A DNA stretch of 64,000 nucleotides, taken from NCBI GenBank assembly GCA_964627805.1, contig CAZVLA010000020.1:56649-120648 (forward strand), written 5' to 3'. Position numbers and translations under genes: made by a program. This document shows positions 25,330-33,724 of the stretch, piece by piece (position 1 is the first letter of the stretch; each line of letters begins with the position of its first letter). The DNA comes from CAZAMI01 sp964627805 (GTDB lineage: Archaea > Thermoproteota > Thermoprotei_A > Sulfolobales > NBVN01). The notes beneath the pieces are model-generated. The model ran no database searches. It had not been told where the DNA came from and saw nothing but the letters and a program-made list of their open reading frames with translations.

Positions 25330-26466
25330 TCATAAGTTACTCATTACTTGATTAACTATTTCGGAGGGGTATATCGGTAAACCACCACCTACCTTACCGT
25401 AGTGAATTACCTTAGAACCTAAGGGCTTGAACGCTCTCTCAACATCAATTACTAACTGACCGAGGCTTAACTCAGGGACAATTACTAACTTAGGTGCCTT
25501 ACTAACGTACTTAACCATATCCTGAGGGTCTAGAGGCCATAAAGTCCTAAGCCTTAGTAGGGAAGCTTCAACACCCTCACTCCTAAGGAGCTTAGTGGAT
25601 GCCTTAGCTGACCTAGCTACCGACCCATAAGCAACTACTAGTACCTCAGGTTTATCACTACCTACGTACTCGGGCTTAGGCATTAAGCCCCTATTAAGCC
25701 ATACCTTCTCCTTAAGCCTCCTAACTAATCTGTAGTGGGTTTCGAAGCTATGTACGTCCCTATAACCCCAACCATCATGTGTTGAACCAGTAATTAGTAA
25801 GTAATGACCCGAACCTAAGGGAGGTAGTGGTGGTGCTCTTGATGGGTCTTTAGAGTCAAACGGTGCTTCACCCTCCCTTAACTCAGACCTCCTACTAACT
25901 ACCTTAACCTCCCTTAACTCAACAACTTCCCTACCATGACCTATGAACTCATCACTTAGAACGACTACGGGGACCCTAAGTAACTCAGCTATATTGAATG
26001 CCTCAGCAGTTAAGTCGTAAGCCTCCTGAGGTGTTGAGGGTGCTAGAACTACTAAGTACTGATCACCGTGCCTACCCCACCTAGCCTGCATTAAATCCCC
26101 TTGAGCAGGCTTAGTAGCTTGCCCAGTACCTGGCCCTGCCCTCATGACGTCAACAATAACTAGTGGTGCCTCAACCATTACTGCGTAACCTATGCCCTCC
26201 TGCATTAGTGAGAATCCAGGACCGCTAGTTGCCGTCATTGCCTTAGCGCCAGCTAGGGAGGCCCCTACAACCATGTTGATAGCTGCTAACTCATCCTCAG
26301 CCTGAATAAACACGCCTCCCCTCCTAGGGAGTTCCCTAGCCATGTAATGCATTACCTCACTAGATGGGGTTATTGGGTAGCCAGCGAAGAAGTTGCAACC
26401 AGCTGCTAAGGCACCCTCAGCAACTGCTTCATTACCGGTTATTAACTCCCTCCTAACCACCTTCAT
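25330..26466 (-). CDS. korA: 2-oxoacid:ferredoxin oxidoreductase, alpha subunit
   Basis: From the ATG at 26466 the protein has 378 residues. It contains the pyruvate:ferredoxin oxidoreductase alpha core: AGYPITPSSEVMHYMAREL at about 29-47, then QAEDELAAINMVVGASLAGA and TSGPGFSLMQEGIGYAVM. The C-terminal domain II (VVAYGSVARSAK) follows. It overlaps the ferredoxin-like gene by 14 bases. The order delta-alpha-beta is that of korDAB; no separate gamma gene follows, since birA comes next. Confidence 0.88.
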   Translation of the reverse strand: MKVVRRELITGNEAVAEGALAAGCNFFAGYPITPSSEVMHYMARELPRRGGVFIQAEDELAAINMVVGASLAGAKAMTATSGPGFSLMQEGIGYAVMVEAPLVIVDVMRAGPGTGQATKPAQGDLMQARWGRHGDQYLVVLAPSTPQEAYDLTAEAFNIAELLRVPVVVLSDEFIGHGREVVELREVKVVSRRSELREGEAPFDSKDPSRAPPLPPLGSGHYLLITGSTHDGWGYRDVHSFETHYRLVRRLKEKVWLNRGLMPKPEYVGSDKPEVLVVAYGSVARSAKASTKLLRSEGVEASLLRLRTLWPLDPQDMVKYVSKAPKLVIVPELSLGQLVIDVERAFKPLGSKVIHYGKVGGGLPIYPSEIVNQVMSNL

Positions 26467-26668
26467 CACCACACACAACACTTATTGCGAAGTCAGGGCA
26501 GTAATTCTCACACGTCCTGCACCCTACGCATGAATCACTAACTAACTTAGGTACTCTATACCCCCTAGGACCGACATCACCTAACTCAAGGCATGACTTA
26601 GGGCATAACTCAACACACATACCGCACCCCTTACACAACTTAACATCAATTACGGGACGGCACCCCAA
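26453..26668 (-). CDS. korD: 2x[4Fe-4S] ferredoxin-like delta subunit
   Basis: The protein has 71 residues. Two cluster motifs, CKGCGMCVELCP (about 12-23) and CVGCRTCENYCP (about 47-58), each supply CxxCxxC...CP. It passes electrons from the thiamine site of the oxidoreductase to free ferredoxin. It starts with TTG at 26668; a TATA element about 25 bases upstream suggests a leaderless operon mRNA. It is the first gene of the kor operon. Confidence 0.88.
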   Translation of the reverse strand: MGCRPVIDVKLCKGCGMCVELCPKSCLELGDVGPRGYRVPKLVSDSCVGCRTCENYCPDFAISVVCGDEGG

Positions 26669-26799
26669 GGACGAACCCCGAATAAATTACGTAGGTAGTA
26701 AATATACCTCACAGTCTAATGGTGTAGCTAATTAGTAGTAATTACTTAATGCAGTGAATTACTTATTACTAAGTACGTACCTATACGGTAGGGTATTGA

Positions 26800-28125
26800 A
26801 TGAGTAGTAACTCACGACGTGAGACCTACCTTAAGTCCATAGAACTCCATAAGTTCTTTAGGGGTAAGATTGAGGTAGTACCTAAGGTACCCATAACTCA
26901 ACTCAAGTACTTCACCTACTGGTACACTCCAGGGGTTGCCGGTCCTTCGAAGTCAATAGCTAATAACGAGTACACGTCATTCGAGTTAACGTATAGGTGG
27001 AACGTAGTTGCTGTAGTATCTGACGGTACTAGGGTGTTGGGGCTAGGTAATGTAGGTCCTGAAGCAGCCCTACCCGTCATGGAGGGTAAGGCACTCCTCT
27101 TTAAGTACTTAGGTGGTGTTGATGCAGTACCTATAGTCGTTAGGGAGAGGGACCCTGATAAGTTAATATACTTAGTTAAGTCACTAGAGCCTAGCTTCGG
27201 AGGGATTAATCTAGAGGATATTGAGAGCCCTAAGTGCTTCTACGTCCTCGAGAGGCTTAGGGAGGAGCTAGACATACCTGTATGGCATGACGATCAGCAG
27301 GGAACAGCGTTAGTGACTTTAGCAGCACTAATAAATGCTCTTAAGGTTGTTGGTAAGGACTTAAGGAGTATTAAGGTAGCTATGGTGGGTGCTGGTGCTG
27401 CTGGTATCTCAATAATTAAGTACTTAATAGTAGCTGGTGTTAAGCCAGGGAATATAGTTGCTGTTGATTCTAAAGGAATCCTACACCCGGATAGGGAGGA
27501 CCTTAAATCACCTAACCCGTGGCTTAAGTGGAAGAAGTGGGTTGCTGAAGTAACTAATGAGGAGGGGGTTACTGGCGGTATACCTGAGGCTATGAGGGGT
27601 GCTGACGTAGTAATAGCTGCTTCAAGACCAGGTCCTGGAGTGATTAAGAAGGAGTGGATTAGGTTAATGAGTGATGACCCCATAGTATTCGCTGAAGCTA
27701 ATCCAGTACCTGAGATATGGCCTTGGGAGGCTAAGGAGGCTGGAGCTAAGGTAGTAGCTACGGGTAGGTCTGACTTCCCCAACCAAGTAAATAACTCCTT
27801 AGGATTCCCAGCTGTTTTTAGGGGTGCCTTAACGGTTATGGCTAGGAAGATAAGTGATGGTATGTGTATAGCGGCTGCATACGCATTAGCTAAGTACGTT
27901 GAGGATTCGGGGAGGCTTTGTGAGGACTACATAATACCTAGGATGGATGAGGAGGAGGCTTACGTAGTTGAGGCTATAGCAGTTGCTGAGGAGGCTATGA
28001 AGGAGGGGTTAGCTAGGAGGAAGTTATCTAGGAGTGAGTTAGAGAGTGAGGTCCGTGAGTTAATAAGTAGGCCTAAGAAATACATGAATGTAGCGATTAG
28101 TAGTGGGTTAATTAAGGAGGTTTAA
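26800..28125 (+). CDS. NAD(P)-dependent malic enzyme
   Basis: The protein has 441 residues. The N-terminal malic domain has YTPGVAGPSKSI (about 47-58), GLGNVGPEAALPVMEGK (about 86-102) and the metal-site motif VWHDDQQGTA (about 165-174). The NAD-binding domain has GAGAAGISI near 199 and ends with PNQVNNSLGFPA. It oxidatively decarboxylates malate to pyruvate. It is divergent from the kor operon, so pyruvate, malate and 2-oxoacid metabolism are adjacent. Confidence 0.9.
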   Translation: MSSNSRRETYLKSIELHKFFRGKIEVVPKVPITQLKYFTYWYTPGVAGPSKSIANNEYTSFELTYRWNVVAVVSDGTRVLGLGNVGPEAALPVMEGKALLFKYLGGVDAVPIVVRERDPDKLIYLVKSLEPSFGGINLEDIESPKCFYVLERLREELDIPVWHDDQQGTALVTLAALINALKVVGKDLRSIKVAMVGAGAAGISIIKYLIVAGVKPGNIVAVDSKGILHPDREDLKSPNPWLKWKKWVAEVTNEEGVTGGIPEAMRGADVVIAASRPGPGVIKKEWIRLMSDDPIVFAEANPVPEIWPWEAKEAGAKVVATGRSDFPNQVNNSLGFPAVFRGALTVMARKISDGMCIAAAYALAKYVEDSGRLCEDYIIPRMDEEEAYVVEAIAVAEEAMKEGLARRKLSRSELESEVRELISRPKKYMNVAISSGLIKEV

Positions 28126-28142
28126 ACTAAAAAGGTTTTAGT
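28126..28142. terminator. Palindromic bidirectional terminator
   Basis: ACTAAAA-AGG-TTTTAGT is a 7-bp inverted repeat placed exactly between the convergent malic enzyme and rubrerythrin-like genes. Each strand offers a short T run after its own gene. Confidence 0.45.
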
Positions 28143-28145
28143 AAT

Positions 28146-28505
28146 TTACTCAAGCTTCTTCAGTAGACCCTCTAAGATTCTAGCGTGTCTCTCCTCATCC
28201 CTAGCTGTGTACTCAAATAGTGTCTTCCAAGGCTCGTCATGATGTGATGCCTCACCATGCCTTACCTCAGCAGCCTTCTTCTCAGCCTCAACCCTACCCT
28301 TAATGTACTCCTTCAAATCAGTTATCTTACCAGCCTGTACTAGTGCCCTAGCACCATGCATTGCTTCCTCAAGAGCTATCATTTTTAGGGCTTCAGCAAC
28401 CTCAATTAACCCCTTCTCCTCAGCTACTATAGCTGCTGCTAAGTACTCTACAACCTCCTCAGACTCCCCCTTAACCCACTTCTCGAGGTATTCCTCCAGC
28501 TTCAT
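28146..28505 (-). CDS. Ferritin-like / rubrerythrin-domain protein
   Basis: The protein has 119 residues and is wholly helical. The di-iron ligand pattern is visible: E in AAAIVAEEKG, EEAMH at about 47-51, and DEERHARI near the C-terminus. Length and motifs fit the erythrin domain alone, without the rubredoxin tail of classical rubrerythrin. Such proteins reduce peroxide in anaerobes. A strong TATA (AAAATATATAAGG) lies about 35 bases upstream, and GGTGGT precedes the ATG. Confidence 0.82.
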   Translation of the reverse strand: MKLEEYLEKWVKGESEEVVEYLAAAIVAEEKGLIEVAEALKMIALEEAMHGARALVQAGKITDLKEYIKGRVEAEKKAAEVRHGEASHHDEPWKTLFEYTARDEERHARILEGLLKKLE

Positions 28506-28622
28506 ACTACCACCGTATATAGTTAGGAAAGCTTCCCTTATATATTTTACCTCCTATAATTATTAGTTAGTTTTTCTAACCTACTTAAAACACTAAAACT
28601 ACTCGATATGTTAGGATGTTAG

Positions 28623-28637
28623 CTAGGTATTACCTAG
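28623..28637. promoter_or_regulatory. 15-bp palindrome upstream of the TldD-like gene
   Basis: CTAGGTA-T-TACCTAG is a perfect 7-bp dyad with one central base. It lies 43-57 bases before the ATG at 28680, where an operator or activator site would be expected. Confidence 0.35.
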
Positions 28638-28679
28638 TTAAGTACTTTCCCCGCGACGCAACATTAGTTCTGGATAGTT

Positions 28680-29930
28680 ATGGAGGTCTACCGTGATAGG
28701 GTGATACTTGAGGAGGTTGTTAAGGAGGTATCCTTTAGGAGGGACTCGATAGAGGTTAATAGGTATAGGGGTAAGGTACTAGGTATTAGGAAGTGCGTTA
28801 ATGGCTGCTGGTACATAACGTCATGTCAGGATTGTAGGGACTTTAGTGAGTTAGTTGATAGGAGCTACTTAGTAAGTAGTGACTTATGTAGTGGCTTAGC
28901 TGGGGCTGAGTTATTTAGTGGTGAGGTTAGGTTAGGTAATGACTGCTTCGACGAGGAGGTAATTACTAAGTTAGTACGTGACGTATGTAGTGAAGCTAGG
29001 GGTTTCGGCGTCGTTAATTGTGAGGCAGTAACTACGTTTAGGGAGGTACGTAGGTCATTAATTAGGGATGACGGTAGTGAGGCTAGGGAGGTTAAGTACG
29101 TCTTCGAGGTTGAGGTAGCTGGTATGAAGTTAGGTGGCGGCTTCATTAAGTACTCATCAGTACTTAAGGCAGTAATCCCGTTTAGGTTAGGGGACGTACT
29201 TAAGTTAGTGGATAGTTGCTTAATGGAGTTGAGGAAGTCACTAGAGAGTGGTGGTGTACCTAAGAAACTACCTCCTTATAGGGTAGGTAAGGCTAATTTA
29301 GTTTTAAGTAATGATGCAGTGGCTGCTCTATTCCATGAAGTATCACACCTACTAGACCCTACGTACGTGTTAAGTATTAAGTACTTAGGTACTCAAGTAG
29401 GTCCCCAGGAACTTAAGGTCTACGACGACCCCTACAACCCACTAACACCTACTTATAGAGTATTTGATGATGAGGGTGTTAGGACGTTTAGGAGGGTATT
29501 AATTGATGGTGGTAGGGTAGTTGATACGCACAACACTAGATCAACAGCTAAGTTAGTAGGTTCTAGGCCTGGCTCAGCTTACGGGCTCTTCCATAAGCCC
29601 ATACCATTCCATACATCATTAGTAGTTACGGGTGGTGATTGGAGGGATTCTGAGATTATTGAGGAGACTAAGGATGGGTACTTAATTGATGGTGTCGTAA
29701 TGGCTACCCTAGAGCATGGGTACGTAAGGATAGTACCTGAGAGGGCCTACGTAATTAGTAAGGGTGAGGTTAGGGACTTAATCAGTATTAGGGAGGTTAA
29801 GATACCACTTACTAAGTTGAGGAGCATTAACGCTATAGGGAAGTCATTAAGGCCTAGAGTCTCGAGGGAGAGGGATTGGTTAGTTGCTGAGGTAGCACCT
29901 AAGATTAGGTTAGAGGGTTATGTGTACTAA
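28680..29930 (+). CDS. TldD/PmbA-family metalloprotease-like protein
   Basis: The protein has 416 residues. The metal-binding helix is FHEVSHLLD, with His219, Glu220 and His223; this spells HExxH, whereas classical TldD has HExxxH. Downstream family motifs are KVYDDPYNPLTPTYRVFDDE and VVDTHNTRSTA. TldD pairs with TldE to process peptides such as microcin precursors and CcdA. No TldE partner lies next to it here. The start ATG follows a region without a clear ribosome binding site. Confidence 0.75.
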   Translation: MEVYRDRVILEEVVKEVSFRRDSIEVNRYRGKVLGIRKCVNGCWYITSCQDCRDFSELVDRSYLVSSDLCSGLAGAELFSGEVRLGNDCFDEEVITKLVRDVCSEARGFGVVNCEAVTTFREVRRSLIRDDGSEAREVKYVFEVEVAGMKLGGGFIKYSSVLKAVIPFRLGDVLKLVDSCLMELRKSLESGGVPKKLPPYRVGKANLVLSNDAVAALFHEVSHLLDPTYVLSIKYLGTQVGPQELKVYDDPYNPLTPTYRVFDDEGVRTFRRVLIDGGRVVDTHNTRSTAKLVGSRPGSAYGLFHKPIPFHTSLVVTGGDWRDSEIIEETKDGYLIDGVVMATLEHGYVRIVPERAYVISKGEVRDLISIREVKIPLTKLRSINAIGKSLRPRVSRERDWLVAEVAPKIRLEGYVY

Positions 29931-29942
29931 AAAGTTAGGGCA

Positions 29943-30488
29943 TTAATTAACGCATATATCAGGTGATATTAACGGTAGCTTAACCTTCCTTAAGGACCTT
30001 AAGCACTCTAAACTAATGAATGTCGAGTAATTAGTAATACCTAGTAGTACGTGCCTAGAAGTCTTAGGTGGTAGTAGTAAGTTCCTTAGGGAGGCAGTAA
30101 TTACTAACTTCTTACTAACTATGAACTCCTTCCTCCAAGACCTAACATCTACGTAGTCCTTAGCGTAGTCAACGAAGAGTACGGGTACGTACTTAAGTCC
30201 TAAGGACTTAGCGACTTCCAACCTATGATGCCCGTCGAGGACCGTTAATGTCCTAGCATCAACTAGTAATGGCTTCGTGAATCCTCCGTACGAAATGATT
30301 AACTCCTTAACGTACTCTACGTGACCATCCATTACCTCCTCATGAGCTCTTAAGAGGTGCGTAGGTACTAAGTAGGTCTTAAGCTCCAGGGACTCAATAG
30401 GTAATTCATGAATCGCTACCCTACCTACTAACTTAACTATGTACCCCACTAAGTCAGTATCCAACACAATACGCATCACCCTACGCAC
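29943..30488 (-). CDS. serK: ADP-dependent free serine kinase-like protein (ParB/SerK family)
   Basis: The protein has 181 residues. The ParB-type nucleotide motif LTVLDGHHRLEVAKSLGLKY (about 86-105) has the form seen in SerK of Thermococcus, which phosphorylates free L-serine to O-phosphoserine. The gene overlaps by 8 bases the PLP-dependent cysteine synthase gene, whose likely substrate is O-phosphoserine. That context supports SerK over DNA partitioning. The kinase activity is inferred. Confidence 0.78.
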   Translation of the reverse strand: MRRVMRIVLDTDLVGYIVKLVGRVAIHELPIESLELKTYLVPTHLLRAHEEVMDGHVEYVKELIISYGGFTKPLLVDARTLTVLDGHHRLEVAKSLGLKYVPVLFVDYAKDYVDVRSWRKEFIVSKKLVITASLRNLLLPPKTSRHVLLGITNYSTFISLECLRSLRKVKLPLISPDICVN

Positions 30489-31425
30489 TATCCCTTAAGT
30501 ACTCCCTAATCATGTTTAAATACTTAAGTACGTCATCAGGGAATATCAGTACGTAAGTACCCCCACCAATAACTTCCCTAACCTCCCTAAACGCCTTAAT
30601 AACAGCACCTGAACTTAGACCCACTAATAACCCCTCACTCCTAGCTAAGTTAATTACCTCCTCAATAGCCTCCTCAGTACTTACCTCAACTACGTAATCA
30701 AGTACACCCTCCCTAACCCACTTAGGACGTGTCTCTAACCTCTTAATACCCGGTATCTTACTACCCCTACTAGGTACGGCACCTACTACGTAGACCCTAC
30801 CCCCGTACCTACTCTTGAAGTACTTAGAAATTGCTGATACATGACCTGAAGTACCTACACCACATACTATAGCCTTAGGTGGTGATTCACCAGCTAGGAT
30901 TAACTGGGTATCTAACTCCTTAGCAGTGTACCTTAAGTGTACCTCAGGATTAGCTTCATTCTCGAACTGATTTAAATTAACAGCACCCTCCCTCCTAGCA
31001 ACCTCCTTTACGTAGTTAATGAGTCCCCAATCAATACTTCCGTAGTTAGTCTCAACGACCTCAGTACCTAATAACTTAAGGATTACCTTAGTAGTTTCTG
31101 GTGTTCCCTTAGGTAGGTATATCCTCACCTTAGTACCTAATAACCTACCAAGCATAGCTAATGAAATAGCTACGTTACCTGATGACGCTTCGTAGAGCTT
31201 CCTAACCTCACCATACCTACTTAAGTACTTCATTAGCATGTACCAAACGACCCTATCCTTAATACTCCTACTTAATACATTGAAGAACTCAAGCTTAGCC
31301 CAAACACTATAACCATTGACTGATAGTGACTTAATCCTAACTAGTGGTGTTGGCCAGTAACTAGTGATTAGTTCTAAGTAGTTATTGAATACCTTAAATA
31401 ACTTCATTAATTCACTGCTACTCAC
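30481..31425 (-). CDS. PLP-dependent cysteine synthase (probably O-phosphoserine sulfhydrylase)
   Basis: The protein has 314 residues and is a fold-type II PLP enzyme. The PLP lysine lies in RSIKDRVV (about 52-59). EASSGNVAIS (about 78-87) binds the substrate carboxylate, and GVGTSGHVSA near 190 holds the cofactor phosphate. It would make cysteine from an activated serine and sulfide. With SerK overlapping downstream, the route serine to O-phosphoserine to cysteine is the natural reading. ThiI lies 3 bases upstream. Confidence 0.87.
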   Translation of the reverse strand: MSSSELMKLFKVFNNYLELITSYWPTPLVRIKSLSVNGYSVWAKLEFFNVLSRSIKDRVVWYMLMKYLSRYGEVRKLYEASSGNVAISLAMLGRLLGTKVRIYLPKGTPETTKVILKLLGTEVVETNYGSIDWGLINYVKEVARREGAVNLNQFENEANPEVHLRYTAKELDTQLILAGESPPKAIVCGVGTSGHVSAISKYFKSRYGGRVYVVGAVPSRGSKIPGIKRLETRPKWVREGVLDYVVEVSTEEAIEEVINLARSEGLLVGLSSGAVIKAFREVREVIGGGTYVLIFPDDVLKYLNMIREYLRDSA

Positions 31426-31428
31426 TAC

Positions 31429-32640
31429 TTAAGCCACCTCAAACCTAATTGACTTAATTACTAAGTAATTAACTACGTCGCTTAAGTCACTAAACCCTGC
31501 ACTCCTTACTGAATCCTCTATAACCCCATACACGTAATCACTAGCGTGTGTCTCAGCTTTCCTACCCTGAGCTGATGGTGCTAGGGTACATGTAAGTACT
31601 TTCTTAGTTGTTAATTCCTTAATACCTAACCCCTCAGCTAACCTAATGATTTCCTCCTTATCCATACCTACTAAGGGTCTTAGGATAGGTATGGATACCT
31701 TAGTCGTTAGGAAGTAGAGGTTATCTAGTGTCTGTGTAGCTACTTGACCTAAGGCCTCACCAGTCACTAACGCCTTACACCCCTCAGACCTAGCTATCTC
31801 CTCAGCTACTCTATACATCAGTAACTTACACAGTAAGCACCTATACCTAGGACTTATACTGACCCTACCATGAACCTCACCTAAGGGTACCTCGTAAGCT
31901 ACCCAAGACTCCTTAGGTACCCACTCCCTCAACCACTTAAGAACATCTAAGGCCCTAACCCTAGCATCGTCTCCGTAGTATGGCTTTAGATTGAAGTGTA
32001 TGGGTACTACATCACACCCCCTCTTCATGATTAACCAAGTAGCTACTGCACTATCGACACCACCAGATACTAGGGAAGCTACCCTACCCTCAACACCGTA
32101 CGGTAACCCACCAGGACCTCTAAACTCCTCGGTGAATACGTAGGCAGCATCCTCCCTAATGTCGACGTAGATACCCTTCATGGGTTTCGTTAAGTCGACC
32201 TTAACACCACTAACCGTAGCTAGTACGTCAGCACCTAAGATCTTCTCAAGCTCCTTACTAGTTATTGGGAACTTCTTATTACCCCTATTAACCCTAACCT
32301 CAAAGGTATCGCCGGGCCTTAACGTCTTTAGAGCTAACTCAGTAACTACCTCCCTAATACTCCTTAAGTTAAGTTCAGTCTTAACGCATGGACTAAAGGA
32401 CACTACACCAAAGACCTTACTAAGAACTCCTAAGTACTTACTTAAGTCCTCACGACCTAATAACTCGATATATAACCTACTCCACCTAACCCTAACCCTA
32501 AAACCCCTAAGCCCCTTAAGTCTTAACTGAGTCTCTATATTCCTAGCTAACCTACCCTCCATCCTCAACCTAATCTTCCTAGACTTAAGAGCTATCTCAC
32601 CAAACCTAACCATAATTACTGAGTATATACTACCTCCCAA
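31429..32640 (-). CDS. thiI: tRNA 4-thiouridine synthase ThiI, archaeal Fe-S type
   Basis: The protein has 403 residues. A ferredoxin-like plus THUMP region covers about 1-170. The PP-loop SGGVDSAVATW is near 192-202. RCLLC (two cysteines in CxxC) and a third cysteine in VLTCTLAP match the three-cysteine arrangement that binds an Fe-S cluster in methanogen ThiI. There is no C-terminal rhodanese domain. It thiolates U8 of tRNA and may serve thiamine synthesis. It is the first gene of the sulfur operon with cysteine synthase and serK. Confidence 0.92.
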   Translation of the reverse strand: MGGSIYSVIMVRFGEIALKSRKIRLRMEGRLARNIETQLRLKGLRGFRVRVRWSRLYIELLGREDLSKYLGVLSKVFGVVSFSPCVKTELNLRSIREVVTELALKTLRPGDTFEVRVNRGNKKFPITSKELEKILGADVLATVSGVKVDLTKPMKGIYVDIREDAAYVFTEEFRGPGGLPYGVEGRVASLVSGGVDSAVATWLIMKRGCDVVPIHFNLKPYYGDDARVRALDVLKWLREWVPKESWVAYEVPLGEVHGRVSISPRYRCLLCKLLMYRVAEEIARSEGCKALVTGEALGQVATQTLDNLYFLTTKVSIPILRPLVGMDKEEIIRLAEGLGIKELTTKKVLTCTLAPSAQGRKAETHASDYVYGVIEDSVRSAGFSDLSDVVNYLVIKSIRFEVA

Positions 32641-32967
32641 GGCTACCTTAGGAGCATCAATACTTAAATAAGTTAAGGTACGCCAAATAATACGTAATCA
32701 CGCATACCAATAACTAAGTAATAAACCCATGCTAACATACTCTATAGCCAGCACTCAAGACCCTAGAATAATTCTTAGGGACGGTATTTCGCATTTTATT
32801 GGCTTAGCGTACTTTATTACGTCATAGGCGCTACTACGTTGAGGAGACGAGCTATCTTCATTCTTCAAGAAAAGAATAGCGTGAAGGGGGCATAACTATC
32901 AACAATACCCCAGTACTCACGTTCTATCCTCATGAATTAGCTTTATCAGTAGATGCTGGAACCCTAC

Positions 32968-33135
32968 TTAAATGCTTGCATGCCCCCCAGCAACCTTGAG
33001 GTACTTCCTCATTAATACCTCCCTAACTCCCCTACTAATGAATGCCTTAACCTCCTCAGCTCAAACAACACCCTCGCATTTATCCATCAACTCCCCAAGC
33101 CTCTCAGGAATCCTCACCCTAAAGACTACACCCAC
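32968..33135 (-). pseudogene. VapB-like antitoxin broken by an in-frame TGA
   Basis: From a GTG at 33135 the frame reads VVFRVRIPERLGELMDKCEG, hits TGA at 33063-33061, and continues AEEVKAFISRGVREVLMRKY to a TAA at 32970. The two halves together look like a complete ribbon-helix-helix-type VapB with the usual (D/V)WAEEV(R/K) centre. The stop falls exactly where tryptophan (TGG) is expected, so one G-to-A change explains it. No intact VapC (PIN) gene follows. The family call is by recall of VapB sequences. Confidence 0.6.
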
Positions 33136-33153
33136 AGTATACAACCTCCGTAG

Positions 33154-33303
33154 CTGGGTAAGGTATACGATATAGAAACGGTAAAAAGGAAACAACGCTT
33201 AAGGCAAGAAGCTGAAAATACAGGAAGTATAAATTGGGAACCAGGATTAGCTATAGGAACTAATGGAATAAAGGTATATAATGAAGTGCTTCCTAGGTAT
33301 TGA
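33154..33303 (+). pseudogene. Orphan coding fragment without a start codon
   Basis: An open stretch of 49 codons ends at TGA 33301-33303. It reads in part RLRQEAENTGSINWEPGLAI followed by GTNGIKVYNEVLPRY, which has the composition of a real protein. It has no ATG, GTG or TTG start and is preceded by a stop. It is probably the tail of a lost gene. I do not recognise the family. Confidence 0.35.
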
Positions 33304-33640
33304 ATAAGTAGTGGATGATTTGCCATATAAAATTATAAAAATCCTTTATTCTTCGTTGACACGCACTTCATTAAGACTTATGAGGCTTAAAAGCTATAAG
33401 GAACTCATAGCTTTCAGCTAATGAACTATTTTTTGAGGAGGTGTTCATTACTGTTCTCTTTCTTAGTCTTGGAAATTAGGCATTTAAGGGAGAGGGGGTT
33501 TCAAGGGAGATCCTCATTTAAGCCTATAAAGTCCTGAAGCTTAAGGGGAGATCCGGTCTTTAAGTCAATAAGCTGTCAACTAATGATAAGTGATGCGCAC
33601 TTACTGCAGGAGTTATTAATCATTGGGGTGGTGTGGGGTT

Positions 33641-33695
33641 CGTCAGTGCTCGAGTCCGTAATCACCCATCATCTACGGCGAACTTCATCATCTAA
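33641..33695 (-). ncRNA. Box C/D guide sRNA candidate 2
   Basis: On the minus strand the order is: box C ATGATGA (33691-33685), a 12-nt guide AGTTCGCCGTAG, a degenerate box D' ATGA (33672-33669), a 3-nt spacer, box C' GTGATTA (33665-33659), a 12-nt guide CGGACTCGAGCA, and box D CTGA (33646-33643). The 7-12-4-3-7-12-4 spacing is identical to that of candidate 1. The weak D' box lowers confidence. It lies 30 bases downstream of the metallophosphoesterase stop on the same strand. Confidence 0.6.
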
Positions 33696-33724
33696 AAATA
33701 AGTTGTTTAGTTGGGTTTTAGTAC

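Larger units (their letters stand above)
32641..33637. other. Intergenic island of about 1 kb with decayed sequences
   Basis: This stretch has no intact gene. It contains a broken VapB-like antitoxin at 32968-33135 and an orphan reading-frame fragment at 33154-33303. A 36-codon frame with a different codon style (many ATA and AAA) spans 33311-33421. AAGGGAGATCC and AAGGGGAGATCC recur near 33503 and 33550. The composition from 33180 to 33420 is unlike the neighbours, as expected for the remains of transferred DNA. The thiI promoter lies at its left edge. Confidence 0.5.

Noticed and set aside
32641..33724. Intact VapC toxin or insertion sequence in the 1-kb gap
   Set aside because: No PIN-domain acid pattern, transposase motif or terminal inverted repeats could be read in any frame.
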